This document shows positions 54,908 to 64,000 of a DNA stretch of 64,000 nt, in pieces. The position numbers and the translations under genes are program-made. The notes beneath the pieces were generated by a model. The model had not been told where the DNA came from and ran no database searches. It saw nothing but the letters and a program-made list of their open reading frames with translations. The DNA comes from Lachnospiraceae bacterium (GTDB lineage Bacteria > Bacillota > Clostridia > Lachnospirales > Lachnospiraceae), in contig JAFVCL010000016.1 in NCBI GenBank assembly GCA_017479285.1, forward strand, positions 1-64,000. Reading direction: 5' to 3'. Position 1 is the stretch's first letter, and each line of letters starts with the position of its first letter.

Positions 54908-57900
54908 ATGCCCGAAGCAAATTATCAGCCTATTACGTTTGATGCAATAAAGATCGGCCTTGCTTCCCCGGAGAAGATCCTTGAGTGGTCTCACGGTGAG
55001 GTAACAAAGCCCGAAACCATCAATTACCGTACACTTAAGCCGGAGCGTGACGGCCTCTTCTGTGAGAGGATCTTTGGACCCAGCAAGGACTGGGAGTGCC
55101 ACTGCGGTAAGTACAAGAAGATCCGCTATAAGGGCAAGGTCTGCGACAAGTGCGGAGTTGAGGTTACGAAATCAAGCGTGCGCCGTGAGCGTATGGGACA
55201 TATAAAGCTTGCCGCACCCGTTTCCCATATCTGGTATTTTAAGGGAATCCCTACCCGTATGGGACTGATCCTCGAGCTCACACCCAAGGATCTTGAGAGA
55301 GTGCTTTACTTTGCAAACTATATCGTTCTTGATCCCGGAAATGTAGATGATCCCGATATCAAGAAAAAGAAGATACTCACTGAGGCAGAGTATCAGGCAA
55401 AGAGAGAACAGTACGGAAATGAATTCCGTGTCGGAATGGGAGCTGAGGCCATAAAGGAGCTCCTTTCCGAAATAAACCTTGAGGAGGAGAGGAGGATTCT
55501 CCACGAGGAGCTTGAAAACGGTTCAGGCTCAACCCAGAAGCGCGCAAAGACCATCAAGAGACTTGAGGTCGTAGAGGCTTTCTGCGAGTCCGGAAACAAG
55601 CCCGAATGGATGATCCTTGATGTACTTCCGGTAATCCCTCCCGATCTTCGTGCGATGGTACAGCTTGACGGAGGAAGATTTGCTACTTCCGACCTCAATG
55701 ACCTTTACCGCAGGATCATAAACAGAAACAACAGACTTAAGAGACTCCTTGAGCTCGGCGCTCCTGACATCATTGTCAGAAACGAGAAGAGAATGCTCCA
55801 GGAGGCTGTAGACGCACTTATCGATAACGGACGCAGAGGACGCGCGGTTACCGGCCCCGGAAACAGACCCCTCAAGTCACTTTCCGATATGCTTAAGGGT
55901 AAGTCGGGTCGTTTCCGTCAGAACCTTCTCGGAAAGCGTGTTGACTACTCAGGACGCTCGGTTATCGTCGTAGGACCCGAGCTTAAGATCTATCAGTGCG
56001 GACTTCCGAAGGAGATGGCTCTCGAGCTCTTCAAGCCCTTCGTTATGAAGGAGCTTGTCTTCCGCGGAATAAGCCAGAATATAAAGAACGCAAAGAAGCT
56101 TGTTGAGCATTGGGATAACCAGATCTGGGATGTACTCGAGGATGTTATCCGTGAGCATCCCGTAATGCTTAACCGCGCTCCTACATTGCACAGACTTGGA
56201 ATACAGGCGTTTGAGCCCATCCTTGTTGAAGGTAAGGCTATAAAGCTTCATCCCCTTGTTTGTACCGCGTTTAACGCAGACTTCGACGGAGACCAGATGG
56301 CGGTTCACCTTCCTCTTTCCGTTGAGGCACAGGCAGAGTGCAGATTCCTTCTGCTCTCTCCCAACAACCTCCTTAAGCCTTCAGACGGTGGCCCTGTTGC
56401 CGTTCCTTCACAGGATATGGTACTCGGTATCTACTATCTGACCCAGGAGAGAGGCACCTCCGTAGGAGATACCAGACCCGAGCCCGGTGAGGGAAGCTAC
56501 TTCAAGGATATGAACGAGGCTATACTCGCATACGAGAACGGATACATTACCCTTCATTCAAGAGTCAATGTAAGAGTGAGCAAGGTGAATGCGAAGGGTG
56601 AGAAGATCACCGGAACCATATCCACCACACTCGGCCGTCTCTTCTTCAACGAGATCCTTCCCCAGGATCTTGGATATGTAGACAGAAGCAATCCTGAGGA
56701 CTTCTTAAAGCCCGAGGTTGATTTCCTTGTCGGTAAGAAGCAGCTCAAGCAGATACTTGAGAGAGTCATCAACAATCATGGCGCGTTCAAGACTGCAGAG
56801 GTTCTCGACGATGTTAAGGCTATCGGTTATAAGTACTCCACGAGAGCAGCCATGACCGTTTCCATTTCCGACATGACCGTGCCCGCAAGTAAGCCCGAGC
56901 TTCTTGCACAGGCTCAGAATACGGTTGATGAGATCTCCCATCGTTACCACCGCGGACTTTCCACCGAGGAGGAGCGTTACAGACTCGTTATCGAGACATG
57001 GAACAAGACTGACGCAGAGCTTACTAAGAGACTTATCGACGGTCTCGATAAATACAACAACATATTCATGATGGCAGACTCCGGAGCCCGTGGTTCAAAC
57101 CAGCAGATCAAGCAGCTTGCAGGTATGCGTGGACTTATGGCAGATACATCCGGACATACTATCGAACTTCCCATCAAGTCAAACTTCCGTGAGGGACTTG
57201 ATGTACTCGAGTACTTCCTTTCCGCACACGGCGCCCGTAAGGGACTTTCCGATACAGCGCTCCGTACTGCAGACTCCGGATACCTCACCCGTCGAATGGT
57301 CGATGTATCCCAGCAGCTTGTTATCCATGACGAGGATTGTGCCGTAGGAAGAGACGAGATCCCCGGAATGACCGTAAAGGCATTCATGGACGGCAAGGAG
57401 ACTATCGAGAGCTTAAAGGACCGTATCACCGGAAGAACCTCCTGTGAGGAGATCCATGATAAGGACGGAAATATTCTTGTCAAGAAGAATCAGATGATAA
57501 CACCCGCCCGTGCCAAGGCCATTATCGAAAAGGGTATTGACAGTGACGGAAATCCTATGGGCAAGGTAAACGACGAGGGTACTCTTGTGGGAGTAGGTAA
57601 GATGAAGATCAGAACCATCCTTACCTGCCGTTCAAAGAACGGAATCTGCTCCAAGTGCTATGGCGCGAACATGGCTACCGGTGAGCCCGTACAGGTCGGT
57701 GAGGCTGTAGGTATCATCGCAGCCCAGTCCATCGGTGAGCCCGGTACACAGCTTACCATGAGAACCTTCCATACCGGAGGTGTCGCAGGAGATAACATCA
57801 CACAGGGTCTTCCCCGTGTTGAGGAGCTTTTCGAGGCAAGAAAACCCAAGGGACTTGCCATAATCTGTGATTTCGGCGGAACTGCCACGATCAAGGATAC

Positions 57901-58642
57901 AAAGAAAAAGCGTGAGGTTATCGTCTCCGGCGTTGACGAGGAGGGACAGCCCAGAAGCAAGGCATACCTTATCCCTTACGGATCGAGGATCAAGGTTATT
58001 GACGGACAGCAGCTTGAGGCAGGCGACGAGCTTACCGAGGGTTCCGTATATCCTCATGATCTCATGAATATTAAGGGAATCAGAGCGGTACAGGATTATC
58101 TCTTGAGAGAGGTTCAGAGAGTTTACCGTCTCCAGGGTGTTGATATCGCGGATAAGCATATCGAGGTGCTTGTGCGCCAGATGCTTAGAAAGGTTCGCGT
58201 TGACGAGAGCGGAGATTCAGACTATCTGCCCGGTTCACAGGTTGACTTCGTGGAGTTTGAGGATGTCAATGAACAGCTCATTGCCCAGGGCAAGAGACCT
58301 GCAGAGGGTAAGAGAGTTATCCTCGGTATCACCAAGGCAGCCCTCGCCACCGACTCCTTCATGTCGGCCGCATCCTTCCAGGAGACCACAAAGGTTCTCA
58401 CGGATGCAGCGATCAAGGGGCGTATTGATCCTCTTATCGGACTCAAGGAGAATGTTATCATCGGTAAGCTGATCCCCGCAGGTACGGGACTCAGGAGATA
58501 TCGCAACACCGCGCTTTCAACGGACGGAAATCTCGATGTGATCAACACCGATGAATTTGAGGAGATCGAGAGCGATATGCCTAAGGATACGGATGCTGAG
58601 GATGAAGTAATGGCAGTAACCGACGGTGATTCCGAAGAATAA
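54908..58642 (+). CDS. rpoC: RNA polymerase beta' subunit
   Basis: 1244 residues. N-terminal zinc cysteines ([20 protein letters not shown]), catalytic Mg2+ loop [12 protein letters not shown], bridge/trigger regions ([33 protein letters not shown]), second Cys cluster [13 protein letters not shown]. Ends in a short acidic tail. AGAAGGAG lies 7 nt upstream; 50 nt after rpoB. Confidence 0.98.
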   Translation: MPEANYQPITFDAIKIGLASPEKILEWSHGEVTKPETINYRTLKPERDGLFCERIFGPSKDWECHCGKYKKIRYKGKVCDKCGVEVTKSSVRRERMGHIKLAAPVSHIWYFKGIPTRMGLILELTPKDLERVLYFANYIVLDPGNVDDPDIKKKKILTEAEYQAKREQYGNEFRVGMGAEAIKELLSEINLEEERRILHEELENGSGSTQKRAKTIKRLEVVEAFCESGNKPEWMILDVLPVIPPDLRAMVQLDGGRFATSDLNDLYRRIINRNNRLKRLLELGAPDIIVRNEKRMLQEAVDALIDNGRRGRAVTGPGNRPLKSLSDMLKGKSGRFRQNLLGKRVDYSGRSVIVVGPELKIYQCGLPKEMALELFKPFVMKELVFRGISQNIKNAKKLVEHWDNQIWDVLEDVIREHPVMLNRAPTLHRLGIQAFEPILVEGKAIKLHPLVCTAFNADFDGDQMAVHLPLSVEAQAECRFLLLSPNNLLKPSDGGPVAVPSQDMVLGIYYLTQERGTSVGDTRPEPGEGSYFKDMNEAILAYENGYITLHSRVNVRVSKVNAKGEKITGTISTTLGRLFFNEILPQDLGYVDRSNPEDFLKPEVDFLVGKKQLKQILERVINNHGAFKTAEVLDDVKAIGYKYSTRAAMTVSISDMTVPASKPELLAQAQNTVDEISHRYHRGLSTEEERYRLVIETWNKTDAELTKRLIDGLDKYNNIFMMADSGARGSNQQIKQLAGMRGLMADTSGHTIELPIKSNFREGLDVLEYFLSAHGARKGLSDTALRTADSGYLTRRMVDVSQQLVIHDEDCAVGRDEIPGMTVKAFMDGKETIESLKDRITGRTSCEEIHDKDGNILVKKNQMITPARAKAIIEKGIDSDGNPMGKVNDEGTLVGVGKMKIRTILTCRSKNGICSKCYGANMATGEPVQVGEAVGIIAAQSIGEPGTQLTMRTFHTGGVAGDNITQGLPRVEELFEARKPKGLAIICDFGGTATIKDTKKKREVIVSGVDEEGQPRSKAYLIPYGSRIKVIDGQQLEAGDELTEGSVYPHDLMNIKGIRAVQDYLLREVQRVYRLQGVDIADKHIEVLVRQMLRKVRVDESGDSDYLPGSQVDFVEFEDVNEQLIAQGKRPAEGKRVILGITKAALATDSFMSAASFQETTKVLTDAAIKGRIDPLIGLKENVIIGKLIPAGTGLRRYRNTALSTDGNLDVINTDEFEEIESDMPKDTDAEDEVMAVTDGDSEE

Positions 58643-58673
58643 TATTATAAATTTGATCGCCTTATGCGATTTC

Positions 58674-58705
58674 AAGGGACAGGGAGAGTGATCTTCCTGT
58701 CCTTT
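58674..58705 (+). terminator. Probable terminator of rpoBC
   Basis: Stem AAGGGACAGG / CCTGTCCTTT (one G-T pair) around a 12-nt loop. The T tract is short. Downstream of it, 58740-58753 contains a TTCAATTGAA palindrome of unknown use. Confidence 0.65.
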
Positions 58706-58778
58706 AGGTTGGAAAAGTATATTTTTATTATTATTTAATTGTTCAATTGAAACAGCAGATGGAATTTGGAACAAAGCA

Positions 58779-59096
58779 ATGAAAACGAATATATTCCGCA
58801 AAAAAATAAACAGCAGAGCAGTTTCACTGACAGCCGCAGCGGTGGTTTTATTTGTTATGTTCTTTTCCGTATTTTTTATCGCAAGTGAGGCTCATCATGA
58901 ATGTTCCGGTGAGGACTGTGCGATCTGTGATGTGATCGCTGTCTGTGAGAGCACCATAAGACAGATCGGTGGAGCCCGCGTGTTTGCGATAACCGCATTA
59001 TTTGCAGCTGTTACCGCTTTACTCTCTATTGGTAGAAGCGTCGATAGATTTGTATTTTCAACACCTGTATCCGTAAAGGTGCGTCTTAACAATTGA
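58779..59096 (+). CDS. Small membrane protein with Cys/His cluster, next to zinc transporter
   Basis: 105 residues with two membrane segments (about 14-35 and 66-83). The short external loop between them carries AHHECSGEDCAICDVIAVCE: two His and four Cys (His39, His40, Cys42, Cys47, Cys50, Cys57), a likely metal site. I recall such HHxC..CxxC two-helix proteins in Clostridia beside zinc/manganese ABC transporters, but know no function. Lies 98 nt upstream of znuA in the same direction. Inference: metal handling at the membrane or a transporter accessory. Confidence 0.7.
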   Translation: MKTNIFRKKINSRAVSLTAAAVVLFVMFFSVFFIASEAHHECSGEDCAICDVIAVCESTIRQIGGARVFAITALFAAVTALLSIGRSVDRFVFSTPVSVKVRLNN

Positions 59097-59194
59097 TCTT
59101 AGCCTCTGTGGGAAGTCTGAAATTCCCGGAAAATTACTAAGCTCCCGGTAAATATAAGAACGCGGGAGCGTAAATATACGGAGGTAAATTCAAA

Positions 59195-60172
59195 TTGAAA
59201 AGAATAATTGCTTTGTTATGCAGCGTTTTCTGCGCTGTATTTATGTTTGGTGGGTGCGGACAGGCTTCGTCCGTATCGGAAAGCGACAGGCTTGATATTG
59301 TGGTTACTATCTTTCCCGAGTATGACTGGGTAAAGAATATACTCGGAGACAGCGCAGGGGAGGCAGATGTAACGCTTCTTTTGGACAACGGGGTTGATCT
59401 TCACAGCTTTCAGCCTACTGCCATCGATATAGCCAAAATCGCCGGATGCGATCTTTTTGTATATGTCGGAGGCGAATCCGATGAGTGGGTGGAGGATGCT
59501 CTTGCAGAGGCTACAAATAAGGATATGCAGGTTATAAATCTGCTTGAGGTTCTCGGCGATTCCGTAAAGGAAGAGGAAGTAAAAGAAGGTATGCAGGCAG
59601 ACCACGACCACGACCATGACCATGAAGAGGATGCAGACCATGACGAGCATGTATGGCTCTCACTTCGCAATGCCGCAGTTTGCTGTGAAGCAATAGAAAG
59701 CGCTCTCGAAAAGATAGATCCCGCCGGTGCTGATGATTATAAAAAGAATTTAGATAATTATAAGACAAAGTTAAATGAGCTTGACACGGAATATGCGCAG
59801 GTGACTGCCGCCGGACAGAGCAAGGTGCTGCTCTTCGGGGACAGGTTTCCCTTCAGATATATGACAGATGATTACGGGATCGATTATTACGCTGCGTTTG
59901 TAGGCTGCTCTGCGGAGACTGAGGCGAGCTTCGAGACGGTGGTATTTTTAGCCGGAAAGGTGGATGAACTCGGCCTTAAGCATGTTATGACGATAGAGGG
60001 AAGCGACGGAAAGATAGCGCAGACCATAATAGAGAACACCTCTTCGAAGGATCAGGATGTGCTTGTACTTGATTCGATGCAATCGGTAACATCAAAGGAT
60101 GTGGAGGCCGGAAGGAGTTATCTGAAAATAATGCAGGATAATCTTGAGGTGCTTAGAAAGGCACTTGATTAG
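59195..60172 (+). CDS. znuA: Zinc ABC transporter, substrate-binding lipoprotein
   Basis: 325 residues. TTG start with GGAGG 10 nt upstream. Lipobox MFGGC (Cys21). Cluster A-I binding protein of the ZnuA/AdcA type: His in NGVDLHSFQPT, a His/Asp-rich mobile loop (about 134-152, alternating His-Asp) diagnostic of zinc rather than manganese, then EHVWLSLRNA, and the acidic ligand in the last third. Captures Zn2+ at the outer face and delivers it to ZnuBC. Confidence 0.92.
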   Translation: MKRIIALLCSVFCAVFMFGGCGQASSVSESDRLDIVVTIFPEYDWVKNILGDSAGEADVTLLLDNGVDLHSFQPTAIDIAKIAGCDLFVYVGGESDEWVEDALAEATNKDMQVINLLEVLGDSVKEEEVKEGMQADHDHDHDHEEDADHDEHVWLSLRNAAVCCEAIESALEKIDPAGADDYKKNLDNYKTKLNELDTEYAQVTAAGQSKVLLFGDRFPFRYMTDDYGIDYYAAFVGCSAETEASFETVVFLAGKVDELGLKHVMTIEGSDGKIAQTIIENTSSKDQDVLVLDSMQSVTSKDVEAGRSYLKIMQDNLEVLRKALD

Positions 60173-60192
60173 GCCGGAAAAAGGAGTTTAAA

Positions 60193-60891
60193 ATGGCGCT
60201 CTTAAGGGCAGAAAACCTTACACTTGGGTATGAAAAAAACATAATAGTCCGCGATCTTGCTTTTGAGGTCAACAGCGGGGATTATCTGTGCATCGTCGGA
60301 GAAAACGGCTCGGGTAAATCTACGCTTATGAAGACACTGCTCGGACTTCAAAACCCCATAAGCGGAAGAGTAGTGTTCGGAGACGGACTTACAAAAAAAG
60401 AAATCGGTTATCTGCCCCAGCAGACCGTGATACAAAAGGATTTTCCCGCTTCAGTGAGAGAAATCGTTTTATCCGGCTGCCAGGCAAGGTCCGGTCTTCG
60501 ACCTTTTTACAATGAGGAGGAGAAGGCACTTGCCGGTGAAAATATGAAGAGGATGGGCATAGCCCATCTTGAAAAAAGATGCTACAGGGATCTTTCGGGG
60601 GGACAACAACAGAGAGTGCTTCTCGCAAGGGCTCTCTGCGCCACCCGCAAGATACTTCTCTTAGACGAGCCGGTTGCCGGACTTGACCCGAAAGTAACCA
60701 TGGAAATGTATGAACTTATAGAGGGACTTAACCGGGAGGGAGTCACGATAATAATGATATCCCACGATATAGCGGCGGCTGTTAAATATGCGACCCATAT
60801 ACTCCACATTGGGGAAAGTATTTTCTTCGGAAATAAAGCAGAGTACGAGAACAGCAGCATCGGGATGCATTTTCTGGGAGGGCTTGAATAA
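60193..60891 (+). CDS. znuC: Zinc ABC transporter, ATP-binding protein
   Basis: 232 residues: Walker A GENGSGKST, signature LSGGQQQR, Walker B ILLLDEPVAGLD and switch MISHD. Starts 20 nt after znuA; its stop codon shares one base with the znuB start (TAATG). Confidence 0.94.
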   Translation: MALLRAENLTLGYEKNIIVRDLAFEVNSGDYLCIVGENGSGKSTLMKTLLGLQNPISGRVVFGDGLTKKEIGYLPQQTVIQKDFPASVREIVLSGCQARSGLRPFYNEEEKALAGENMKRMGIAHLEKRCYRDLSGGQQQRVLLARALCATRKILLLDEPVAGLDPKVTMEMYELIEGLNREGVTIIMISHDIAAAVKYATHILHIGESIFFGNKAEYENSSIGMHFLGGLE

Positions 60892-61736
60892 TGATCGAAA
60901 AACTTGTAATGTATCTTGGATATCCCTTTGTAAGGTATGCGATCATAGTCGGAGTGCTCATCGCTCTTTGTTCATCGCTTTTGGGGGTGACGCTTGTTTT
61001 AAAGAGGTTTTCCTTTATCGGGGACGGACTCTCGCATGTGGCATTCGGGGCGATGGCTATAGCGTCTGTGCTCGGTATTACAAACAATATGTTGATAATA
61101 ATGCCAATCACGATCCTTTCCGCCATACTGCTACTCAAGAGAGGGAATAACGCGAAGATAAAGGGAGATGCGGCGATAGCCATGATATCAGTCGGAGCGC
61201 TTGCATTCGGATATCTTATCATGAACATATTTTCCACATCCTCTAATTTAAGCGGAGATGTGTGCAGCACTCTTTTCGGATCGACTTCTATCCTTACGCT
61301 GAGAAAGTGGGAGGTGATCGTCTGCATAGTTTTATCGGTACTTGTAACGGCAGTATTCATACTCTTTTACAATAAAATTTTCGCGGTCACCTTTGACGAG
61401 GATTTTTCAAAGGCAAGCGGAATGAATTCCGGAGCGGTCAATTATCTTATAGCGGTGGTTATAGCTGTCATAATCGTGCTTGCGATGAACCTTGTAGGCT
61501 CGCTTCTAATATCCGCGCTTGTGATTTTTCCGGCTCTGTCAGCCATGAGATTGTTTGGAAGCTTCAGGGCTGTCACGATCTTTTCCGCATGTATATCTGT
61601 TGTCTGTGCGCTTTTGGGACTTTTAATATCCATACTTGCCGGAACCCCTATCGGTTCAACGATAGTGGCAGTCGATGTCGCAGCGTTTTTTGTATGCTGG
61701 ATCGCCGGAAGGATAAAAGGAAATGCTTCGGCGTAA
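60891..61736 (+). CDS. znuB: Zinc ABC transporter, permease
   Basis: 281 residues with about eight membrane helices, ABC-3 family (RFSFIGDGLSHVAFGAMAIA; NLVGSLLISALVIFPALSA). Translationally coupled to znuC. Confidence 0.93.
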   Translation: MIEKLVMYLGYPFVRYAIIVGVLIALCSSLLGVTLVLKRFSFIGDGLSHVAFGAMAIASVLGITNNMLIIMPITILSAILLLKRGNNAKIKGDAAIAMISVGALAFGYLIMNIFSTSSNLSGDVCSTLFGSTSILTLRKWEVIVCIVLSVLVTAVFILFYNKIFAVTFDEDFSKASGMNSGAVNYLIAVVIAVIIVLAMNLVGSLLISALVIFPALSAMRLFGSFRAVTIFSACISVVCALLGLLISILAGTPIGSTIVAVDVAAFFVCWIAGRIKGNASA

Positions 61737-61766
61737 AAAGGGACGCCGGTAAGGAAGGTGAAGCTG

Positions 61767-62357
61767 ATGAAAAACAGAAAATATGTTATAGCAATAGTTC
61801 TTGGGCTGTCGATGTTATGTATAACGGCATGTGGGCAGCAGGGGGCATCTTCACACAATAATACGGCCGCCCAGAGCATCGCCCAGGTTCTTGAGACCGA
61901 GATGGCGAAAGAGGATGAAAAGGCTGAAAAGAGTGGTGAGACGGAAAATGAGGAAGGGCAACAGGCTGAAGACGATAGTAAGGAAGACGCAGATAACAGC
62001 GCCGGGACAGATTATAGCATAGATATCGATCTTACGGTTCTTTCCTCGGATCTTGTGTATGCCGAGGTTTACAATATGATGGCAAGACCGGACGATTATG
62101 TGGGAAAGGTGGTTAAGATGACGGGAGCCTACAGCTACTATCATGATGATGCCACGGGAAATGATTACCATGCCTGCATAATACAGGACGCAACCGCCTG
62201 CTGTGCGCAGGGTATCGAATTTGTGCCGACGGCGGAATATTCGTTTCCGGAGGACTATCCGGCTGACGGAGAAGATGTTACGGTGGTAGGGATATTTGAT
62301 GTATACCTTGAGGCGGATTTTGCGTTTTTAACTCTTCGGGAGGCAGATATACTCTGA
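61767..62357 (+). CDS. Lipoprotein with OB-like C-terminal domain, zinc operon
   Basis: 196 residues. Signal peptide with lipobox ITAC (Cys22), an acidic low-complexity linker (about 35-85, Glu/Asp/Ala), then a compact domain (about 95-196) with PDDYVGKVVKMTGAYSYYHD, CIIQDATACC and GEDVTVVGIFDVY, a pattern seen in OB-fold proteins of the TIGR03943/DUF1980 type that accompany metal transport. Contains an exposed Cys-Cys pair. Start at 61767 follows AAGGAAGG; 30 nt after znuB, so in the same operon. May be an extracytoplasmic zinc chaperone; not proven. Confidence 0.72.
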   Translation: MKNRKYVIAIVLGLSMLCITACGQQGASSHNNTAAQSIAQVLETEMAKEDEKAEKSGETENEEGQQAEDDSKEDADNSAGTDYSIDIDLTVLSSDLVYAEVYNMMARPDDYVGKVVKMTGAYSYYHDDATGNDYHACIIQDATACCAQGIEFVPTAEYSFPEDYPADGEDVTVVGIFDVYLEADFAFLTLREADIL

Positions 62358-62370
62358 TATATATAACATA

Positions 62371-62850
62371 TTACTCTATCGTTACAGTACCGGAATCTCC
62401 GGAGCTCCCCGAGCCGACCTTCCAGGAGGTTATGTGATAAAGATACGGAGAAGTCTCTCCTCCGGCGGGATCGGGGTAGTCTATCGAAAGCTCTACATAA
62501 AGCTTCTGGGATGAATCAATATTAATTACGAAGGAGCGTGAATTTCCGCCGACGGAATCGTAATAAGCCTTGCTGCTGCCTTCTGAGAGGTTATAAGCGG
62601 TGAAGAGTTCTTCGTCTATCTGGGCGATGAGCTCCTGTGCTTTGTTACATGCGGCGTAATACTCGCTTGTCCTTGTGATTACCTTGTTTCCGAGCTTTCG
62701 GTCGGAATTTGAGCTGACAACGGAGAGAACCGCGAAAGCCACAAGGCAGAGCGTGACAAATATAAGAAGTATGGATGTGGAACCCGGGTTTAGCTTAAAC
62801 TCGGGTGAATTTTTAGGTATATCGTTTAATCCGGTTGTTTTATCTGACAT
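62371..62850 (-). CDS. Membrane protein in a pseudopilin cluster
   Basis: 159 residues. Hydrophilic N-terminus of about 25 residues, one membrane helix (about 27-47; TSILLIFVTLCLVAFAVLSV), an external domain with coiled-coil NKAQELIAQIDEELFTAY and a beta-rich end (SSQKLYVELSIDYPDP). No prepilin cleavage motif. Its ATG lies 1 nt after the pseudopilin stop, so they are coupled. Last gene of the operon in this direction, ending 13 nt from the convergent lipoprotein gene. Function unknown. Confidence 0.7.
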   Translation of the reverse strand: MSDKTTGLNDIPKNSPEFKLNPGSTSILLIFVTLCLVAFAVLSVVSSNSDRKLGNKVITRTSEYYAACNKAQELIAQIDEELFTAYNLSEGSSKAYYDSVGGNSRSFVINIDSSQKLYVELSIDYPDPAGGETSPYLYHITSWKVGSGSSGDSGTVTIE

Positions 62851-62851
62851 A

Positions 62852-63328
62852 TCAGTTGTCCTTCATAGTTCTTTCATCGGGGAACTTGTGGGGGTCATCA
62901 ACAGTTACGCTAAGCGAGTAGATAAGCCGGGTTCCATCGGCTGTAAACTCATAAAAGGAGATCACACCGTCCTTCATCCCGACGGTCTCCGAGTCAGTGA
63001 CGCTCAGCTGGGCCTCGTAGCGGACAGACTCGCTTGACGGAGAAACCTGATTGAAATTCTCGTCGAAGTAAACACCGAGAAGATCACGGGCAAGAAGAGT
63101 GTTGTCTTCGTAAAGCTTATGGGAGATCGTGTTTACATTTCCGTGCTCCGCGTAAAAGCACTCCGCAAGGTTATTAACTTCTATTACTGCGTGGTTTTCC
63201 TGGATGGCGGTCTTGCTTATCGTATGGGACTTTGCAAACATCTGGGCACACACGGCGGCGCTCAGTGAAAAAAAGAGCAGACATACGATCATTTCCATCA
63301 GGAAAAGACCTGATTTTGAATGTTTCAT
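62852..63328 (-). CDS. Pseudopilin-like protein
   Basis: 158 residues. Short basic leader MKHSKSG followed by LFLMEMIVCLLFFSLSAAVC: Gly7 as prepilin peptidase site and Glu at position 5 of the mature protein, as in type IV pilins and type II secretion pseudopilins. The external part is beta-rich (YEAQLSVTDSETVGMKDGVI). Probably a minor pilin assembled by a secretion or pilus machine encoded beyond the window. Confidence 0.75.
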   Translation of the reverse strand: MKHSKSGLFLMEMIVCLLFFSLSAAVCAQMFAKSHTISKTAIQENHAVIEVNNLAECFYAEHGNVNTISHKLYEDNTLLARDLLGVYFDENFNQVSPSSESVRYEAQLSVTDSETVGMKDGVISFYEFTADGTRLIYSLSVTVDDPHKFPDERTMKDN

Positions 63329-63342
63329 TTAAAAATCTCCGT

Positions 63343-63834
63343 TTAAGGTTCCTTCCGGTAATCAGACAGGATCAGTCTGTTTGTTTCTCCGCTTTTGTGA
63401 TAAAGTCCGATCTCTATAAGATTGTCGGACAGTGTTTCCTTTGCGGAAAGCTCATCAAGCTCGGTTATCTTTTGCCCTGCCGCCAGGAGCCCAGGTGTAA
63501 GCTCATTAACTACAGGCGAATACAGCTCGCAGAGATATCCGTTCCTGCAATAAAGGTAAGTCGCAAATTCTCTGTCGCCGGATTTCATGCGTATCTCAAG
63601 CACATCCCCGTCACCGGTGTGATTTATACCGATTTCTCCGCCCTGTCTGAGCTTTTCGCTGATATATGAGGAAGCGGTCCGGGTCTCAAAGTTTGACTGC
63701 ATATTGCTTATCGTGTTGCGATAGATGGAGGAACCTGCGATTATAAGCATTACCGCAGAAAAAGCAAAGGCTCCGAAGAGTGCAAGCACGAATATGACAT
63801 CGATTATGTGTGGCTGCTGTTTTTTCTGTTGCAT
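63343..63834 (-). CDS. DUF4860-type pilin-like protein
   Basis: 163 residues: one N-terminal membrane helix (about 11-33; VIFVLALFGAFAFSAVMLII), then an external domain with TRTASSYISEKLRQGGEIGI and EFATYLYCRNGYLCELYSPV. The pattern fits DUF4860, a family found with type IV pilus-like genes in Lachnospiraceae. 14 nt before the pseudopilin gene. Role unknown. Confidence 0.72.
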   Translation of the reverse strand: MQQKKQQPHIIDVIFVLALFGAFAFSAVMLIIAGSSIYRNTISNMQSNFETRTASSYISEKLRQGGEIGINHTGDGDVLEIRMKSGDREFATYLYCRNGYLCELYSPVVNELTPGLLAAGQKITELDELSAKETLSDNLIEIGLYHKSGETNRLILSDYRKEP

Positions 63835-63882
63835 ATCTGTTTCCTTTAAAGGAGCGGGTGGAACCGGCTCTTAAAAAGCGGT

Positions 63883-64000
63883 TTAGTAGAATCTTATGCC
63901 GGATCTTTTTGTAACGACATAGTCCGGATAGAGGTTCTCGCCGTAAAAGGTATACTGAACGACAAAGCTGTCGTGGTCGTAAGTAAGCCCGTAATGATCC
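63883..64000 (-). CDS. C-terminal end of a gene continuing past the window
   Basis: Open frame on the minus strand from the window edge to a TAA at 63883-63885. The last residues read DHYGLTYDHDSFVVQYTFYG, then ENLYPDYVVTKRSGIRFY. Lies 48 nt upstream of the DUF4860 gene in the same direction; by position probably another pilin-cluster gene. Family not recognisable from this fragment. Confidence 0.6.
   Translation of the reverse strand, partial: DHYGLTYDHDSFVVQYTFYGENLYPDYVVTKRSGIRFY

Overview
The window looks like a chromosomal segment from an anaerobic, flagellated, low-to-mid G+C Firmicute, most probably a member of the Lachnospiraceae (Clostridia). The evidence is a type III glutamine synthetase, a Bacillus-like mbl-flhO-flhP flagellar cluster, a YvyF-like and a YjfB-like motility protein, a DUF4860/pseudopilin cluster, a two-hotdog acyl-ACP thioesterase, an L10 leader in front of rplJL, and strong AGGAGG ribosome binding sites. 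It is mostly core genome; I see no prophage, transposase, CRISPR array or rRNA.

Layout. 0-7.3 kb: 3' part of glnN, a soluble zinc-binding CZB-domain protein, then on the minus strand an LTA-synthase-like membrane sulfatase cotranscribed with a PocR-domain hybrid histidine kinase. 7.5-9.7 kb: tRNA-Gln(CUG), acyl-ACP thioesterase, cvfB, a YjfB-like protein. 9.8-15.2 kb: a CdaR/PucR-type regulator with a large palindrome in its promoter, then the division/cell-wall unit ftsE-ftsX-M23 hydrolase-ctpA. 15.3-25.5 kb: aquaporin, YvyF-like protein, uvrB (interrupted by an in-frame TAA), acyl-CoA ligase, patatin, an orphan McrB-like ATPase, uvrA. 25.6-28.7 kb: exopolysaccharide genes (glycosyltransferase, Wzz with a degenerate kinase domain, EpsG-type polymerase). 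28.7-35.2 kb: a 405-nt non-coding stretch with a candidate structured RNA, then mbl-flhO-flhP-rod-binding protein, a flagella-linked unknown and a dCache-GGDEF cyclase. 35.4-39.4 kb: metY, cysK, a LysR regulator and a solitary trpF. 39.6-43.3 kb: a small HTH protein, an unknown, a UDP-sugar pyrophosphorylase and galE. 43.4-47.2 kb: a small conserved protein, a small alarmone synthetase gene split by an in-frame TAA, a tail-anchored coiled-coil protein and a LysM-G5-M23 peptidase. 47.3-58.6 kb: the transcription/translation block rpmG-secE-nusG-rplK-rplA-(L10 leader)-rplJ-rplL-rpoB-rpoC. 58.8-62.4 kb: a Cys/His membrane protein, znuA-znuC-znuB and a lipoprotein. 62.4-64.0 kb (minus): pseudopilin-like genes.

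Themes: peptidoglycan remodelling coupled to division (FtsEX, two active M23 proteins, Mbl); envelope polymers (LTA synthase-like, EPS, UDP-sugar supply by the pyrophosphorylase and GalE); motility and second messengers (flagellar rod genes, an I-site GGDEF cyclase, the broken RelQ-like gene); zinc sensing and uptake.

Most unexpected: two conserved housekeeping genes (uvrB and relQ-like) each carry one in-frame TAA with otherwise perfect downstream reading, although TAA clearly works as a normal stop elsewhere in the window. Also notable are palindromic intergenic repeats, among them a 47-bp exact duplication inside the flagellar cluster and a shared 18-mer at 7.7 and 43.4 kb, and a compact predicted three-way-junction RNA upstream of mbl.
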